A stretch of DNA of 64,000 nt from Pseudomonas fulva (GTDB lineage: Bacteria; Pseudomonadota; Gammaproteobacteria; Pseudomonadales; Pseudomonadaceae), in NCBI RefSeq assembly GCF_015680705.1, contig NZ_JADNYP010000014.1:1-64000 (forward strand), written 5' to 3'. Shown here one piece after another: positions 1 through 9,557 of the stretch (the first letter of the stretch is position 1; the number at the start of each line of letters is the position of its first letter). Below the pieces are notes generated by a model, which was not told where the DNA came from, searched no databases, and saw nothing but the letters and a program-made list of their open reading frames with translations. A program made the translations under genes and the position numbers.

Positions 1-45
1 GGTCCTGGTGGCCGCGATGGGTCGCAAGGCGGCTCCCGGACGGCC
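1..45. repeat. REP-like palindromic fragment
   Basis: GC-rich imperfect palindrome (GGCCGCGATGGGTCGCAAGGCGGC) at the window edge, upstream of fadD2. It resembles other short REP-like elements in the window (3781-3815, 22078-22115, 34706-34770). It is probably the tail of an intergenic repeat that begins outside the window. Confidence 0.4.
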
Positions 46-94
46 ACCACCCACCACGCGCAGACACCCCGGACCACCCAGAGGACAACAATAA

Positions 95-1786
95 ATGCAC
101 GCCGACTTCTGGAACGACAAACGCCCCGAAGGCGTCCCGCCCACCATCGACCTCACCCGCCACGCCTCGGTCGTCGAGGTCTTCGAACGCGCCTGCCGGC
201 GTTTCGCCGACCGCCCGGCCTACAGCAACCTCGGCGTGACGCTCACCTACGCCGATCTCGACCGTCACAGCGCCGCCTTCGCCGCCTGGCTGCAACGGCA
301 TACCCAGCTCCAGCCCGGCGATCGCATCGCCGTGCAGATGCCCAACGTCCTGCAATACCCGATCGCCGTGTTCGGCGCCATGCGTGCCGGGCTGGTGGTG
401 GTCAATACCAATCCGCTGTACACCGAGCGCGAAATGCGCCACCAGTTCACCGACGCCGGGGTGCGCGCGCTGGTCTACCTGAACCTGTTCGGCAACCGTG
501 TGCAGGCCGTGCTGCCGGACACCGGCATCGAGTACCTGATCGAGGCACGCATGGGCGACCTGCTGCCGGCCGCCAAGGGCTGGCTGGTCAATACCGTGGT
601 CGACAAGCTGAAGAAGATGGTTCCGCGCTACCACCTGCCGCAGGCGGTGTCGATGCGCCAGGTGCTGCGCCAGGGCAAGGGGCTCGAGCCACGGCCGGTA
701 CCGCTGGGGCTGGATGATCTCGCCGTGCTGCAGTACACCGGTGGCACCACGGGCCTGGCCAAGGGCGCGATGCTGTCCCACGGCAACCTGGTCGCCAACA
801 TGCTGCAGGTGCTCGCCTGCCTGCGCCAGCGTGGTGCCGATGGCCAGGTGCTGGTCAAGGAGGGCGAGGAGGTGATGATCGCGCCGTTGCCGCTGTACCA
901 CATCTATGCCTTCACCGCGAACTGCATGTGCATGCTGGTGACCGGCAACCACAACGTGCTGATCACCAACCCTCGGGACATCCCGGCGTTCATCAAGGAG
1001 CTGGGCAAATGGCGCTTCTCCGCGCTGGTCGGGCTCAATACCCTGTTCGTCGCGCTGATGGATCATCCAGGCTTCGCCCGCCTGGATTTCTCCGCGTTGA
1101 AGATCACCAACTCCGGCGGCACCGCGCTGGTCAAGGCCACCGCCGAACGCTGGGAAAACCTCACCGGCTGCCGCATCGTCGAAGGCTACGGCCTGACCGA
1201 GACCTCACCGGTGGCCAGCACCAACCCCTACGGCCGGCAGGCGCGCCTGGGCACGGTCGGGGTGCCGGTACCGGGCACTGCGTTCAAGGTCATCGACGAG
1301 ACGGGGCAGGAGCTGCCGCTGGGCCAGGCTGGCGAACTGTGCATCCAGGGGCCGCAGGTCATGCAGGGCTACTGGCGCCAGCCCGAGGCCACGGCCCAGG
1401 CACTGGACGAGCAGGGCTGGCTGAAGACCGGCGATATCGCGGTGATCGACCCGGACGGCTTCACCCGGATCGTCGATCGCAAGAAGGACATGATCATCGT
1501 CTCTGGTTTCAACGTCTATCCCAACGAGATCGAAGAGGTGCTCATGACCCATCCGCAGGTGGCCAGTTGCGCCGCCATCGGCGTCCCCGACGAGCGCTCC
1601 GGCGAGGCGGTCAGGCTGTTCGTGGTGCCGCGCCAGGCGGGTCTTCGCGTCGAGGAGCTGGAGGCGTTCTGCCGGGCCAACCTGGCCGCCTACAAGGTAC
1701 CCAGGCAGATCGTCCTGCGCGATGCGCTGCCAATGACCCCGGTGGGCAAGATCCTGCGCCGTGAGTTGCGGGACATGGCGGTCTGA
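95..1786 (+). CDS. fadD2: Long-chain-fatty-acid--CoA ligase FadD2
   Basis: Activates free fatty acids to acyl-CoA with ATP, as a membrane-associated cytoplasmic enzyme feeding beta-oxidation. The 563 residues match the family. An AMP-binding P-loop (YTGGTTGLAKG) lies at about residues 214-224, the GYGLTET core at 364-370, and the FACS signature (DRKKDMIIVSGFNVYPNE) starts at about 461. The start ATG has an AGGAC box about 10 nt upstream. It lies directly upstream of a close paralogue in the same orientation, the known fadD2-fadD1 arrangement of Pseudomonas. The 286-bp gap between them suggests separate promoters. The names fadD1 and fadD2 rest on gene order and similarity, not on measured substrate range. 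Confidence 0.93.
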   Translation: MHADFWNDKRPEGVPPTIDLTRHASVVEVFERACRRFADRPAYSNLGVTLTYADLDRHSAAFAAWLQRHTQLQPGDRIAVQMPNVLQYPIAVFGAMRAGLVVVNTNPLYTEREMRHQFTDAGVRALVYLNLFGNRVQAVLPDTGIEYLIEARMGDLLPAAKGWLVNTVVDKLKKMVPRYHLPQAVSMRQVLRQGKGLEPRPVPLGLDDLAVLQYTGGTTGLAKGAMLSHGNLVANMLQVLACLRQRGADGQVLVKEGEEVMIAPLPLYHIYAFTANCMCMLVTGNHNVLITNPRDIPAFIKELGKWRFSALVGLNTLFVALMDHPGFARLDFSALKITNSGGTALVKATAERWENLTGCRIVEGYGLTETSPVASTNPYGRQARLGTVGVPVPGTAFKVIDETGQELPLGQAGELCIQGPQVMQGYWRQPEATAQALDEQGWLKTGDIAVIDPDGFTRIVDRKKDMIIVSGFNVYPNEIEEVLMTHPQVASCAAIGVPDERSGEAVRLFVVPRQAGLRVEELEAFCRANLAAYKVPRQIVLRDALPMTPVGKILRRELRDMAV

Positions 1787-2072
1787 ACCGCCAGGTGACG
1801 GTGTGCCGGCCGCCGCATCTCGGGGCGTGCTGGCAGGCCGTAGCGAAGGCTTCATGACGGAAACGTTAATTTATTCTTTTGGTGACTGAATCGGTGTAAA
1901 TGGTCACTTTCGTGACGTTACAGCCCCTCCTTGAGCTAGGCGCCTCCTGGCAAAGCTGCTACTCTCGGCGCGCTTCTGGATGAACCGGTCGTCGAGCGAT
2001 CCGTCATCCCATATCTATAACAATCGCATCGATGCGATGCAGAACTCGCGGTGCTAAAGGAGTGGGCTTTCC
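1787..2072. promoter_or_regulatory. fadD2-fadD1 intergenic control region with palindrome
   Basis: This AT-richer gap contains a perfect inverted repeat GTCAC-TTTC-GTGAC at 1903-1916 and a GAAACGTTAATTT stretch at about 1859-1872. It is probably the promoter region of fadD1, whose own RBS (AAAGGAG) lies at 2056-2062. The binding protein is not identified. The palindrome does not match the CRP/Vfr consensus well, and GAAACGTT only partly resembles the PsrA motif. Confidence 0.4.
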
Positions 2073-3770
2073 ATGATCGACCATTTTTGGAAGGACAAGT
2101 ACCCGGCCGGGGTACCGGCGCAAATCGATCCGGACGAGTTCCCCAATATCCTGGCGGTGCTCAGGCAGTCCTGCGAGCGTTTCGCCGACAAGCCGGCGTT
2201 CAGCAACCTGGGCAAGACCCTCACCTACGGTGAGCTGTACAGCTTGTCCGGTGCCTTCGCCGCCTGGCTGCAACACCACACCGACCTGGAGCCCGGCGAC
2301 CGTATCGCCGTGCAGCTGCCCAACGTCCTGCAGTATCCGGTGGCCGTGTTCGGCGCCATGCGCGCCGGCCTGATCGTGGTCAATACCAACCCGCTGTACA
2401 CCGCGCGCGAGCTGGAGCACCAATTCAAGGACTCCGGCGCCAAGGCCCTGGTCTGCCTGGCCAACATGGCCCACCTGGCGGAAAAGGTCGTGCCGCGCAC
2501 CGAGGTCCGCCACGTCATCGTCACCGAAGTGGCCGACCTGCTGCCGCCGCTCAAGCGCCTGCTGGTCAACAGCGTGGTCAAGTACGTCAAGAAGATGGTC
2601 CCGGCCTATCATCTGCCCCAGGCCGTGCGCTTCAACGATGCGCTGGCCAAGGGCAAGGGTCAGGCGCTGGCCGAGCCCAACCCGCAGCCCGACGATGTCG
2701 CCGTGCTGCAGTACACGGGCGGCACCACCGGCGTCGCCAAGGGCGCCATGCTGACCCACCGCAACCTGGTGGCCAACATGTTGCAGTGCCGGGCGCTGAT
2801 GGGCGCCAATCTCAAGGAAGGCTGCGAAATCCTCATCACGCCGCTGCCGCTCTACCATATCTACGCCTTCACCTTCCACTGCATGGCCATGATGCTGATC
2901 GGCAACCATAACGTGCTGATCACCAACCCGCGTGACCTGCCAGCGATGGTCAAGGAGCTGGCGAAGTGGAAGTTCAGCGGCTTCGTCGGGCTCAATACCC
3001 TGTTCGTGGCGCTGTGCAACAACGATGCCTTCCGCGCCCTGGATTTCTCGGCGCTGAAGATCACCCTGTCCGGCGGCATGGCCTTGCAGCTCAGCGTGGC
3101 CGAGCGCTGGAAGGCCGTGACCGGTTGCGCCATCTGCGAAGGCTACGGCATGACCGAGACCAGCCCGGTGGCCGCGGTGAACCCGGCCCAGGCCAACCAG
3201 ATCGGCACCATCGGCATCCCGGTGCCGTCCACCTTGTGCAAGGTGATCGACGACGGTGGCCGCGAGCTGCCGTTCGGCGAGGTCGGCGAGCTGTGCGTGA
3301 AGGGCCCGCAGGTGATGAAGGGCTACTGGCGCCGCGAGGAAGCCACCGCCGAGATCCTCGACAGCGAAGGCTGGCTCAAGACCGGCGATATCGCGCTGAT
3401 CCAGCCCGACGGCTACATGCGCATCGTCGACCGCAAGAAGGACATGATCCTGGTGTCGGGCTTCAACGTGTACCCCAACGAACTGGAAGATGTCCTCGCC
3501 AGCCTGCCGGGCGTGCTGCAATGCGCGGCCATCGGCGTGCCGGACGAGAAGTCCGGCGAGGTGATCAAGATGTTCGTGGTGGTCAAGCCAGGCATGACCC
3601 TGACCAGGGAACAGGTGGTCGAGCACATGCGCGCCAACGTCACCGGCTACAAGGTACCCCGGCAGGTCGAGTTCCGCGATGCGCTGCCGACCACCAACGT
3701 CGGCAAGATCCTGCGCCGCGAGCTGCGCGACGAAGAGCTGAAGAAGCAGAGCTTGAAGAAGGCGGGGTGA
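2073..3770 (+). CDS. fadD1: Long-chain-fatty-acid--CoA ligase FadD1
   Basis: Second acyl-CoA synthetase, 565 residues, clearly paralogous to its upstream neighbour. The P-loop YTGGTTGVAKG is again at about residue 214, with GYGMTETSPV and DRKKDMILVSGFNVYPNE further on. It activates exogenous fatty acids to acyl-CoA for beta-oxidation. The start ATG is preceded by AAAGGAGTGGGCTTTCC, giving a good Shine-Dalgarno at about 11 nt. The C-terminus ends in a Lys-rich tail absent from FadD2. In Pseudomonas the two enzymes are known to differ in chain-length preference; which is which here is inferred from order. Confidence 0.94.
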   Translation: MIDHFWKDKYPAGVPAQIDPDEFPNILAVLRQSCERFADKPAFSNLGKTLTYGELYSLSGAFAAWLQHHTDLEPGDRIAVQLPNVLQYPVAVFGAMRAGLIVVNTNPLYTARELEHQFKDSGAKALVCLANMAHLAEKVVPRTEVRHVIVTEVADLLPPLKRLLVNSVVKYVKKMVPAYHLPQAVRFNDALAKGKGQALAEPNPQPDDVAVLQYTGGTTGVAKGAMLTHRNLVANMLQCRALMGANLKEGCEILITPLPLYHIYAFTFHCMAMMLIGNHNVLITNPRDLPAMVKELAKWKFSGFVGLNTLFVALCNNDAFRALDFSALKITLSGGMALQLSVAERWKAVTGCAICEGYGMTETSPVAAVNPAQANQIGTIGIPVPSTLCKVIDDGGRELPFGEVGELCVKGPQVMKGYWRREEATAEILDSEGWLKTGDIALIQPDGYMRIVDRKKDMILVSGFNVYPNELEDVLASLPGVLQCAAIGVPDEKSGEVIKMFVVVKPGMTLTREQVVEHMRANVTGYKVPRQVEFRDALPTTNVGKILRRELRDEELKKQSLKKAG

Positions 3771-3780
3771 GCTGGGTGTA

Positions 3781-3815
3781 GGACCGGCCGCGGTGGGCCG
3801 CAAAGCGGCCCCCGG
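3781..3815. repeat. REP-like palindrome
   Basis: GGACCGGCCGCGGTGGGCCG followed by CAAAGCGGCCCCCGG forms an imperfect hairpin just after fadD1. A related inverted unit (ATCGCGGCCGGTCCGG...GGCGGCCGC) lies at 3899-3942, so the fadD1-hrpA gap holds a facing pair. Confidence 0.5.
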
Positions 3816-3898
3816 AATCCCGCAAACCAGCCGAGCATCCCAGTGCGCACCTGTTCACGACCCTGTCGCTTGCCAGACCTGAGGGCGCTGCGCGTCCT

Positions 3899-3942
3899 AT
3901 CGCGGCCGGTCCGGCACCCCGGCGGCGGCCGCTCCCGCGGCT
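3899..3942. repeat. REP-like palindrome, inverted mate
   Basis: TCGCGGCCGGTCCGGCACCCC then GGCGGCGGCCGC, in opposite orientation to the element at 3781-3815. The same pattern recurs at 14786-14835. It may also stabilise or terminate the fadD1 transcript. Confidence 0.45.
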
Positions 3943-4056
3943 CACACAGCGTCCCGGCGATCCACCGCCCCATGCCGCCCACCGCGCAAATCTGCGACAA
4001 TTCACATCTCAACGCCGATCATCATCACGCAGGGCCCCCTGCGCCACGCGAGCCTC

Positions 4057-7000
4057 ATGACAGACCACGCCATAGACCAGCTGCTGAAGAACCTCGACCA
4101 CGCCATGATTGCCGACCGCCATCGCCTGCGGCGGCAGCTTCACGACTTGCGCAAGCGTCCCGACGAGGCGCGCCTGGCGCAATGGGTGGAAAAAGTCCAG
4201 GCTTCCTGCGCCCAGGTCGTTGCTCGTCAGGCCAGCGTGCCGCAGGTGCGCTACGACGACAGCCTGCCGATCGCCGCCAAGCGTGACGAAATCAAGAAGG
4301 CCCTGGCCGCACACCAGGTGCTGGTGATCGCTGGCGAGACCGGTTCGGGCAAGACCACCCAGCTGCCGAAGATCTGCCTGGAACTGGGTCGCGGCAGCCA
4401 TGGCCTGATCGCCCATACCCAGCCCCGGCGGATCGCCGCGCGCAGCGTCGCCGCCCGGGTGGCCGAAGAGCTGGGCACGCCCCTGGGCGCGCTGGTCGGC
4501 TACCAGGTGCGCTTCGAGGACCAGAGCGACGCCAATACCCTGGTCAAGCTGATGACCGACGGTATCCTGCTGGCCGAGACCCAGCACGATCGTTTCCTCG
4601 AGCGCTACGACACCATCATCGTCGACGAGGCCCACGAGCGCAGCCTGAACATCGACTTCCTGCTCGGCTACCTCAAGACCTTGCTGCCACGCCGGCCGGA
4701 CCTGAAGCTGATCATCACCTCGGCGACCATCGACCTGGAACGTTTCTCCAAGCACTTCGATGGCGCGCCGATCATCGAGGTGTCCGGTCGTACCTTCCCG
4801 GTCGAGACCTGGTACCGCCCGCTGACCAGCGAGCAGGACGAGGAGGGCAATCGGCTCGAGGACGATCTGACCGTCGACCAGGCGATCCTCGCCACCCTCG
4901 ACGAGATCGCCGAGCATGAGCGCCACGAGCGCAAGGGGCCGGGCGATGTGCTGGTATTCCTGCCCGGCGAGCGCGAGATCCGCGACGCGGCCGAGCTGCT
5001 GCGCAAGGCGCAGCTGCGGCATACCGAGATCCTGCCGCTGTACGCACGGCTGTCGCCGGCCGAGCAGCAGCGCATCTTCCAGTCCCACGCCGGGCGCCGC
5101 GTGGTGCTGGCGACCAACGTCGCCGAAACCTCGCTGACGGTGCCGGGCATTCGCTACGTGATCGACACCGGCACCGCGCGCATCAGCCGCTACAGCTACC
5201 GCGCCAAGGTCCAGCGGCTGCCCATCGAAGCCATTTCCCAGGCCAGCGCCAACCAGCGCAAGGGCCGCTGCGGGCGGGTCGAGCCGGGTATCTGCGTGCG
5301 CCTGTACAGCGAGGAAGACTTCAATGCCAGGCCGGCCTTCACCGATCCGGAAATCCTGCGCACCAACCTGGCGGCGGTGATCCTGCAGATGTTGCACCTG
5401 CGCCTGGGTGCCATCGATGCCTTCCCGTTCATCGAGCCGCCGGATGGCAAGGCCATCAGCGACGGGTTCAACCTGCTGCAGGAACTTTCGGCGGTCAATC
5501 GCGAGAACCAGCTGACCCCGCTGGGTCGCCAGCTGGCGCGCCTGCCGATCGACCCTCGGCTCGGTCGTATGCTGCTCGAAGGCGCACGCCAGGGCAGCCT
5601 GCAGGAAGTGCTGATCGTCGCCAGCGCGCTGTCGGTGCAGGACCCCCGCGAACGACCGCCAGAGCGCCAGCAGGCCGCCGACCAGGCCCACGCCCAATGG
5701 AAGGATGGCGACTCCGATTTCGCCGCGCTGGTCAGCCTCTGGCGTGGCTTCGAGGAACAGCGCCAGGCCTTGACCGCCAACCCGCTGCGCAGCTGGTGCC
5801 GGAAGAATTTTCTCAACTACCTGCGCCTGCGCGAGTGGCGCGATGCCCACCGCCAGCTGGCACTGATCTGCCGCGACCTGCAACTGACGGCCAACAAGGA
5901 GCCGGCCGACTACCCGCGCCTGCACAAGGCGATCCTCAGCGGCCTGCTCAGCCAGATCGGCCACAAGACCGAGGATGGCGACTACCAGGGCGCGCGCCAG
6001 CGCCGCTTCTGGGTGCACCCCTCATCCGGGCTGGGTCGCAAGCGTCCGCAGTGGCTGATGGCCGCCGAACTGGTCGAGACCACCAAGCTCTATGCGCGCA
6101 TGGTCGCCAAGATCGAGCCTGACTGGATCGAGCCGCTGGCCATGCACCTGATCAAGAAGAACCATTTCGAGCCGCACTGGGAGAAGAAGCGCGGCCAGGT
6201 GGTCGCCTACGAGCAGATCACGCTGTACGGGTTGATCCTGGTCGGTCGGCGCCCGGTGCATTTCGGTCCCATCGATCCGCAGGTGTCCCGCGAGCTGTTC
6301 ATCCGCGACGGCCTGGTCGGCGGGCAGATCCAGTCGCGGGCCAAGTGCCTGGCAGCCAACAAGCGCTTGCTCGAGCAGCTCGACGAGCTCGAGGCCAAGG
6401 CCCGCCGCCGGGACATCCTGGCCGACGAGGAAACCCTCTATGCTTTCTACGAGGCGCGCCTGCCGCAGGAGATCCACCAGACCGCGACCTTCGACAGCTG
6501 GTACCGGGGCAACAGCCAGAAGGACCCGAACCTGCTGATCATGCGCGAAGAGGACGTGCTGGCCCGCCAGGCCAGCGAAGTGACCGCCGCGCAGTACCCC
6601 GACGCGCTGCAAGTCGGCGAGCTGCGGCTGCCCTTGAGCTACCACTTCGAGCCTGGCCATCCGCGTGATGGCGTCACCGTGCGAGTGCCGGCGCCATTGC
6701 TGCCGAGCCTGCCGGGCGAGCGCCTGGAGTGGCTGGTGCCGGGGCTGCTCGAGGCCAAGTGCATCGCCCTGGTGCGCAACCTGCCCAAGGCCCTGCGCAA
6801 GAACTTCGTGCCGGTGCCGGACTTCGTCCGCGCGGCGCTGGCGCGCCTGGCGTTCGGCCAGGGCGCCTTGCCCCAGGCACTGGGCCAGGAACTGCTGCGC
6901 ATGACCGGCGTGCGGGTCGCTGACGAAGCCTGGGCTGAAGCCGCCGGGCTGGTGGAAGGGCACCTGCGGATGAACATCGAGGTGGTCGACGGCCAGGGCA

Positions 7001-7962
7001 AGTTCCTTGGCGAAGGGCGTGACCTGGCCGAGCTGACCGCGCGCTTCGCCGCCGCCAGCCAGGCCGCGCTGGCCATGCCGCGCAACGAGAAAGCCGAGCA
7101 GCCGGTACAGGCCAAGGCGTTCGCCGAGGTGGCGCAGACCGCCCAGCAGAAGATCGCCGGCCTGTCGATGACCGTCTACCCGGCGCTGGTGGAAGACCAC
7201 GGCGCGGTGCGCGAAGGGCGCTTCTCGACCCAGGCCGAAGCCGAGTTCCAGCACCGCCGCGCCTTGCAGCGGTTGTTGCTGCAGCAGTTGGCCGAGCCGG
7301 CCAAGTTCCTGCGTGGCAAGTTGCCAGGGCTGACCGAGCTGGGCCTGCTGTACCGCGACATGGGGCGGGTCGATGCGCTGGTCGAGGACATCCTGCTGGC
7401 CAGCCTCGACAGCTGCATCCTCGAAGGCGAGGCATCGTTGCCACGCGACGGCGCCGGCCTGGCTTCGCTGGCCGAGCGCAAGCGTGGCAGCTGGGCCGAG
7501 CATGCCGAGCGCCTGGCGCGCCAGACCCTGGAAGTGCTCAAGCTGTGGCATGGCTTGCAGAAGCGGTTCAAGGGCCGGATCGACCTGAGTCATGCGGTGT
7601 CGCTCAATGACATCAAGCAGCAGCTGGCCCATCTGGTCTACCCTGGCTTCGTCCGCCAGACCCCTGGCGTGTGGTTCAAGGAACTGCCGCGTTACCTCAA
7701 GGCCATCGAGTTGCGCCTGGAAAAGCTGGGCGCACAGGTGCAGAAGGATCGGGTCTGGAGTGTCGAGCTGGGCAACCTGTGGGCCCAGTACCAGGCCCGC
7801 GTCGACAAGCACGCCCAGGAAGGCAAGCGCGACGAGCAGCTGAGCTTGTACCGCTGGCTGCTCGAAGAGTACCGGGTGTCGTTGTTCGCCCAGCAGCTGG
7901 GCACCAAGGTGCCGGTTTCCGACAAGCGCCTGAGCAAGCAGTGGAGCCAGGTAGAGGCGTGA
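4057..7962 (+). CDS. hrpA: ATP-dependent RNA helicase HrpA
   Basis: Large DEAH-box RNA helicase of 1301 residues, the usual size of bacterial HrpA. Walker A GETGSGKTT is at 93-101, the DEAH box VDEAHE at 189-194, the SAT motif at 222-224 and motif VI QRKGRCGR at 400-407. These are followed by the helicase-associated HA2 and OB-fold domains and the long DUF3418 C-terminal region typical of HrpA. It is implicated in mRNA processing and ribosome rescue in enterobacteria. It stands alone between two REP-like repeats upstream and a short gap downstream. Confidence 0.96.
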   Translation: MTDHAIDQLLKNLDHAMIADRHRLRRQLHDLRKRPDEARLAQWVEKVQASCAQVVARQASVPQVRYDDSLPIAAKRDEIKKALAAHQVLVIAGETGSGKTTQLPKICLELGRGSHGLIAHTQPRRIAARSVAARVAEELGTPLGALVGYQVRFEDQSDANTLVKLMTDGILLAETQHDRFLERYDTIIVDEAHERSLNIDFLLGYLKTLLPRRPDLKLIITSATIDLERFSKHFDGAPIIEVSGRTFPVETWYRPLTSEQDEEGNRLEDDLTVDQAILATLDEIAEHERHERKGPGDVLVFLPGEREIRDAAELLRKAQLRHTEILPLYARLSPAEQQRIFQSHAGRRVVLATNVAETSLTVPGIRYVIDTGTARISRYSYRAKVQRLPIEAISQASANQRKGRCGRVEPGICVRLYSEEDFNARPAFTDPEILRTNLAAVILQMLHLRLGAIDAFPFIEPPDGKAISDGFNLLQELSAVNRENQLTPLGRQLARLPIDPRLGRMLLEGARQGSLQEVLIVASALSVQDPRERPPERQQAADQAHAQWKDGDSDFAALVSLWRGFEEQRQALTANPLRSWCRKNFLNYLRLREWRDAHRQLALICRDLQLTANKEPADYPRLHKAILSGLLSQIGHKTEDGDYQGARQRRFWVHPSSGLGRKRPQWLMAAELVETTKLYARMVAKIEPDWIEPLAMHLIKKNHFEPHWEKKRGQVVAYEQITLYGLILVGRRPVHFGPIDPQVSRELFIRDGLVGGQIQSRAKCLAANKRLLEQLDELEAKARRRDILADEETLYAFYEARLPQEIHQTATFDSWYRGNSQKDPNLLIMREEDVLARQASEVTAAQYPDALQVGELRLPLSYHFEPGHPRDGVTVRVPAPLLPSLPGERLEWLVPGLLEAKCIALVRNLPKALRKNFVPVPDFVRAALARLAFGQGALPQALGQELLRMTGVRVADEAWAEAAGLVEGHLRMNIEVVDGQGKFLGEGRDLAELTARFAAASQAALAMPRNEKAEQPVQAKAFAEVAQTAQQKIAGLSMTVYPALVEDHGAVREGRFSTQAEAEFQHRRALQRLLLQQLAEPAKFLRGKLPGLTELGLLYRDMGRVDALVEDILLASLDSCILEGEASLPRDGAGLASLAERKRGSWAEHAERLARQTLEVLKLWHGLQKRFKGRIDLSHAVSLNDIKQQLAHLVYPGFVRQTPGVWFKELPRYLKAIELRLEKLGAQVQKDRVWSVELGNLWAQYQARVDKHAQEGKRDEQLSLYRWLLEEYRVSLFAQQLGTKVPVSDKRLSKQWSQVEA

Positions 7963-8184
7963 AGCCGGGGCGTTTTGTGGCACACTTGGGCACACTCGAT
8001 CCTGGACGATGAGGGTATGACAGGTGCTGCCGCAGGGCGGCAAGACCTGCCTGCGACGGCAGGAGGCTTCGATGCCGTGCATCCTGGCGCGGCACGTCCA
8101 GAAATTGGTACTAAAGTGCCACCAACCATTTCATCGCAGGCCGGTCATCCAAGCGTGGCCGGCCCTAGAACAAGAGGAACGACT

Positions 8185-9303
8185 GTGCACGACGTCGTGA
8201 TCAGCGGCACCGGTCTCTACACGCCGCCCCAGAGCATCAGCAACGAAGAGCTGGTGACTTCGTTCAACACCTGGGTGCATCAGTACAACAGCGCGCATGC
8301 CGAGGCCATCGGGCGTGGCGAAATGTCCGCCATGGCCGAGTCGAGCGCCGCCTTCATCGAGAAGGCGTCGGGGATCAGAAGCCGCTTCGTGATGGACAAG
8401 GCCGGCATTCTCGACCCGCAGCGCATGCGCCCGCGCCTGCCCGAGCGTGGCAACGACGAGCCGTCGATCCTCTGCCAAATGGCGGTGGCCGCCGCGCGCC
8501 AGGCCCTCGAGCGGGCCGGTCGCAGCGCCGCCGATGTCGACGCGGTGATCGTCGCCTGTTCCAACCTGCAGCGTCCGTACCCGGCCATCGCCATCGAAGT
8601 GCAGCAGGCCCTGGGCATCCAGGGCTTCGGCTTCGACATGAACGTGGCGTGCTCCTCGGCCACCTTCGGCATCCAGACCGCGGCCAACAGCGTGCAGCTT
8701 GGCCAGGCCCGCGCGGTGCTGGTGGTCAACCCGGAGATCTGCACTGGGCACCTGAACTTCCGTGATCGCGACAGCCACTTCATCTTTGGCGATGCGGCCA
8801 CCGCCGTGCTGCTGGAAAGGGCCGACCAGGCCAGCTCCTCGCATGGCTTCGAGATCCTCGGGACCAAGCTGCTGACGCAGTTCTCCAACAACATCCGCAA
8901 CAACTTCGGCTTTCTCAACCGCGCCGAGGATGGCGCCCTGGCCGAGGAAAAACTGTTCGTCCAGGAAGGCCGCAAGGTGTTCCGCGAAGTCTGCCCGATG
9001 GTCGCCGAATTGATCGGCAGGCATCTGGCCGAGCTGCAGCTGGAACCAGGCGACATCCAGCGGTTCTGGCTACACCAGGCCAACCTCAGCATGAACCAGC
9101 TGATCGTCAGGAAGCTGCTCGGCCGCGAGGCGAGCGAGGCCGAGGCGCCGGTGATCCTCGACCGGTACGCCAACACCAGCTCGGCTGGGTCGGTGATCGC
9201 CTTCCACCTGCATCAGGATGATCTGCAGCCGGGGGCACTGGGGGTGTTGAGTTCGTTCGGGGCGGGGTATTCGATCGGCAGCGTGGTGCTGCGCAAGCGG
9301 TAA
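8185..9303 (+). CDS. Beta-ketoacyl-ACP synthase III-like (FabH family)
   Basis: 372-residue thiolase-fold condensing enzyme, close to P. aeruginosa PA3286, which condenses medium-chain acyl-CoA from beta-oxidation with malonyl-ACP and so short-circuits fatty acid initiation. The FabH-type Cys-His-Asn triad is visible: C156 (NVACSSATFG), H297 (FWLHQANL) and N330 (YANTSSAG). The GTG at 8185 is chosen because AAGAGGAAC precedes it and VHDVVISGTGLYTP is the family N-terminus. The in-frame extension back to 7975 has no family similarity. A decayed copy of the 3' end lies downstream at 9558-9638. Confidence 0.9.
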   Translation: MHDVVISGTGLYTPPQSISNEELVTSFNTWVHQYNSAHAEAIGRGEMSAMAESSAAFIEKASGIRSRFVMDKAGILDPQRMRPRLPERGNDEPSILCQMAVAAARQALERAGRSAADVDAVIVACSNLQRPYPAIAIEVQQALGIQGFGFDMNVACSSATFGIQTAANSVQLGQARAVLVVNPEICTGHLNFRDRDSHFIFGDAATAVLLERADQASSSHGFEILGTKLLTQFSNNIRNNFGFLNRAEDGALAEEKLFVQEGRKVFREVCPMVAELIGRHLAELQLEPGDIQRFWLHQANLSMNQLIVRKLLGREASEAEAPVILDRYANTSSAGSVIAFHLHQDDLQPGALGVLSSFGAGYSIGSVVLRKR

Positions 9304-9401
9304 AGGCCTGCCAGGGCGCAGCCCTGGCGCTCGAAAGGGCGGGTTGCCGTGGGGCGTTCGCAACCACACCCCGCCCACGTGGTCCCTAAGACCTGGCTCG
9401 T

Positions 9402-9481
9402 CTGATACTCATCGATGGCTGATTTCATGGGCCTTGCAGGCCCAATCGCGGCACAGGGGCCGCTCCTACAGGAGACCGCGA
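9402..9481. repeat. 80-bp direct repeat with REP, copy 1 (left of RAYT)
   Basis: Begins CTGATACTCATCGATGGCTG and ends GGAGACCGCGA. It is identical over all 80 bp to 10226-10305 and contains a P. putida-type REP (GGCCCAATCGCGGCACAGGGGCCGCTCCTACA). It flanks the RAYT transposase gene, with copy 2 on the other side in the same orientation. Confidence 0.9.
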
Positions 9482-9530
9482 GCGGCCCCTGTGCCGCAAT
9501 TGGGCCCGCAGGGCCCGCAAAATCAGCAAC
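9482..9530. repeat. REP in opposite orientation (pairs with copy 1)
   Basis: AGCGGCCCCTGTGCCGCAATTGGGCCCGCAGGGCCC is the reverse of the REP in the preceding repeat. Together, 9429-9520 form a head-to-head REP pair (a BIME) able to fold into a long hairpin. Confidence 0.8.
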
Positions 9531-9557
9531 GCCGATCCACGCCCAGCGTCACGCCAG

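Noticed and set aside
4009..6018. Long antisense reading frames over hrpA and other genes (e.g. 4009-6018, 6022-8082)
   Set aside because: They are by-products of GC-rich codon bias: low-complexity composition, no domain, and complete overlap with strong genes on the other strand.
8103..8128. TTGGTACTAAAGTGCCACCAA inverted repeat before the FabH-like gene
   Set aside because: Imperfect and short; could be a promoter operator but cannot be separated from chance.
7975..8184. 70-residue N-terminal extension of the FabH-like protein
   Set aside because: The family N-terminus begins at the GTG at 8185, which has an RBS; the extension has no similarity to the family.
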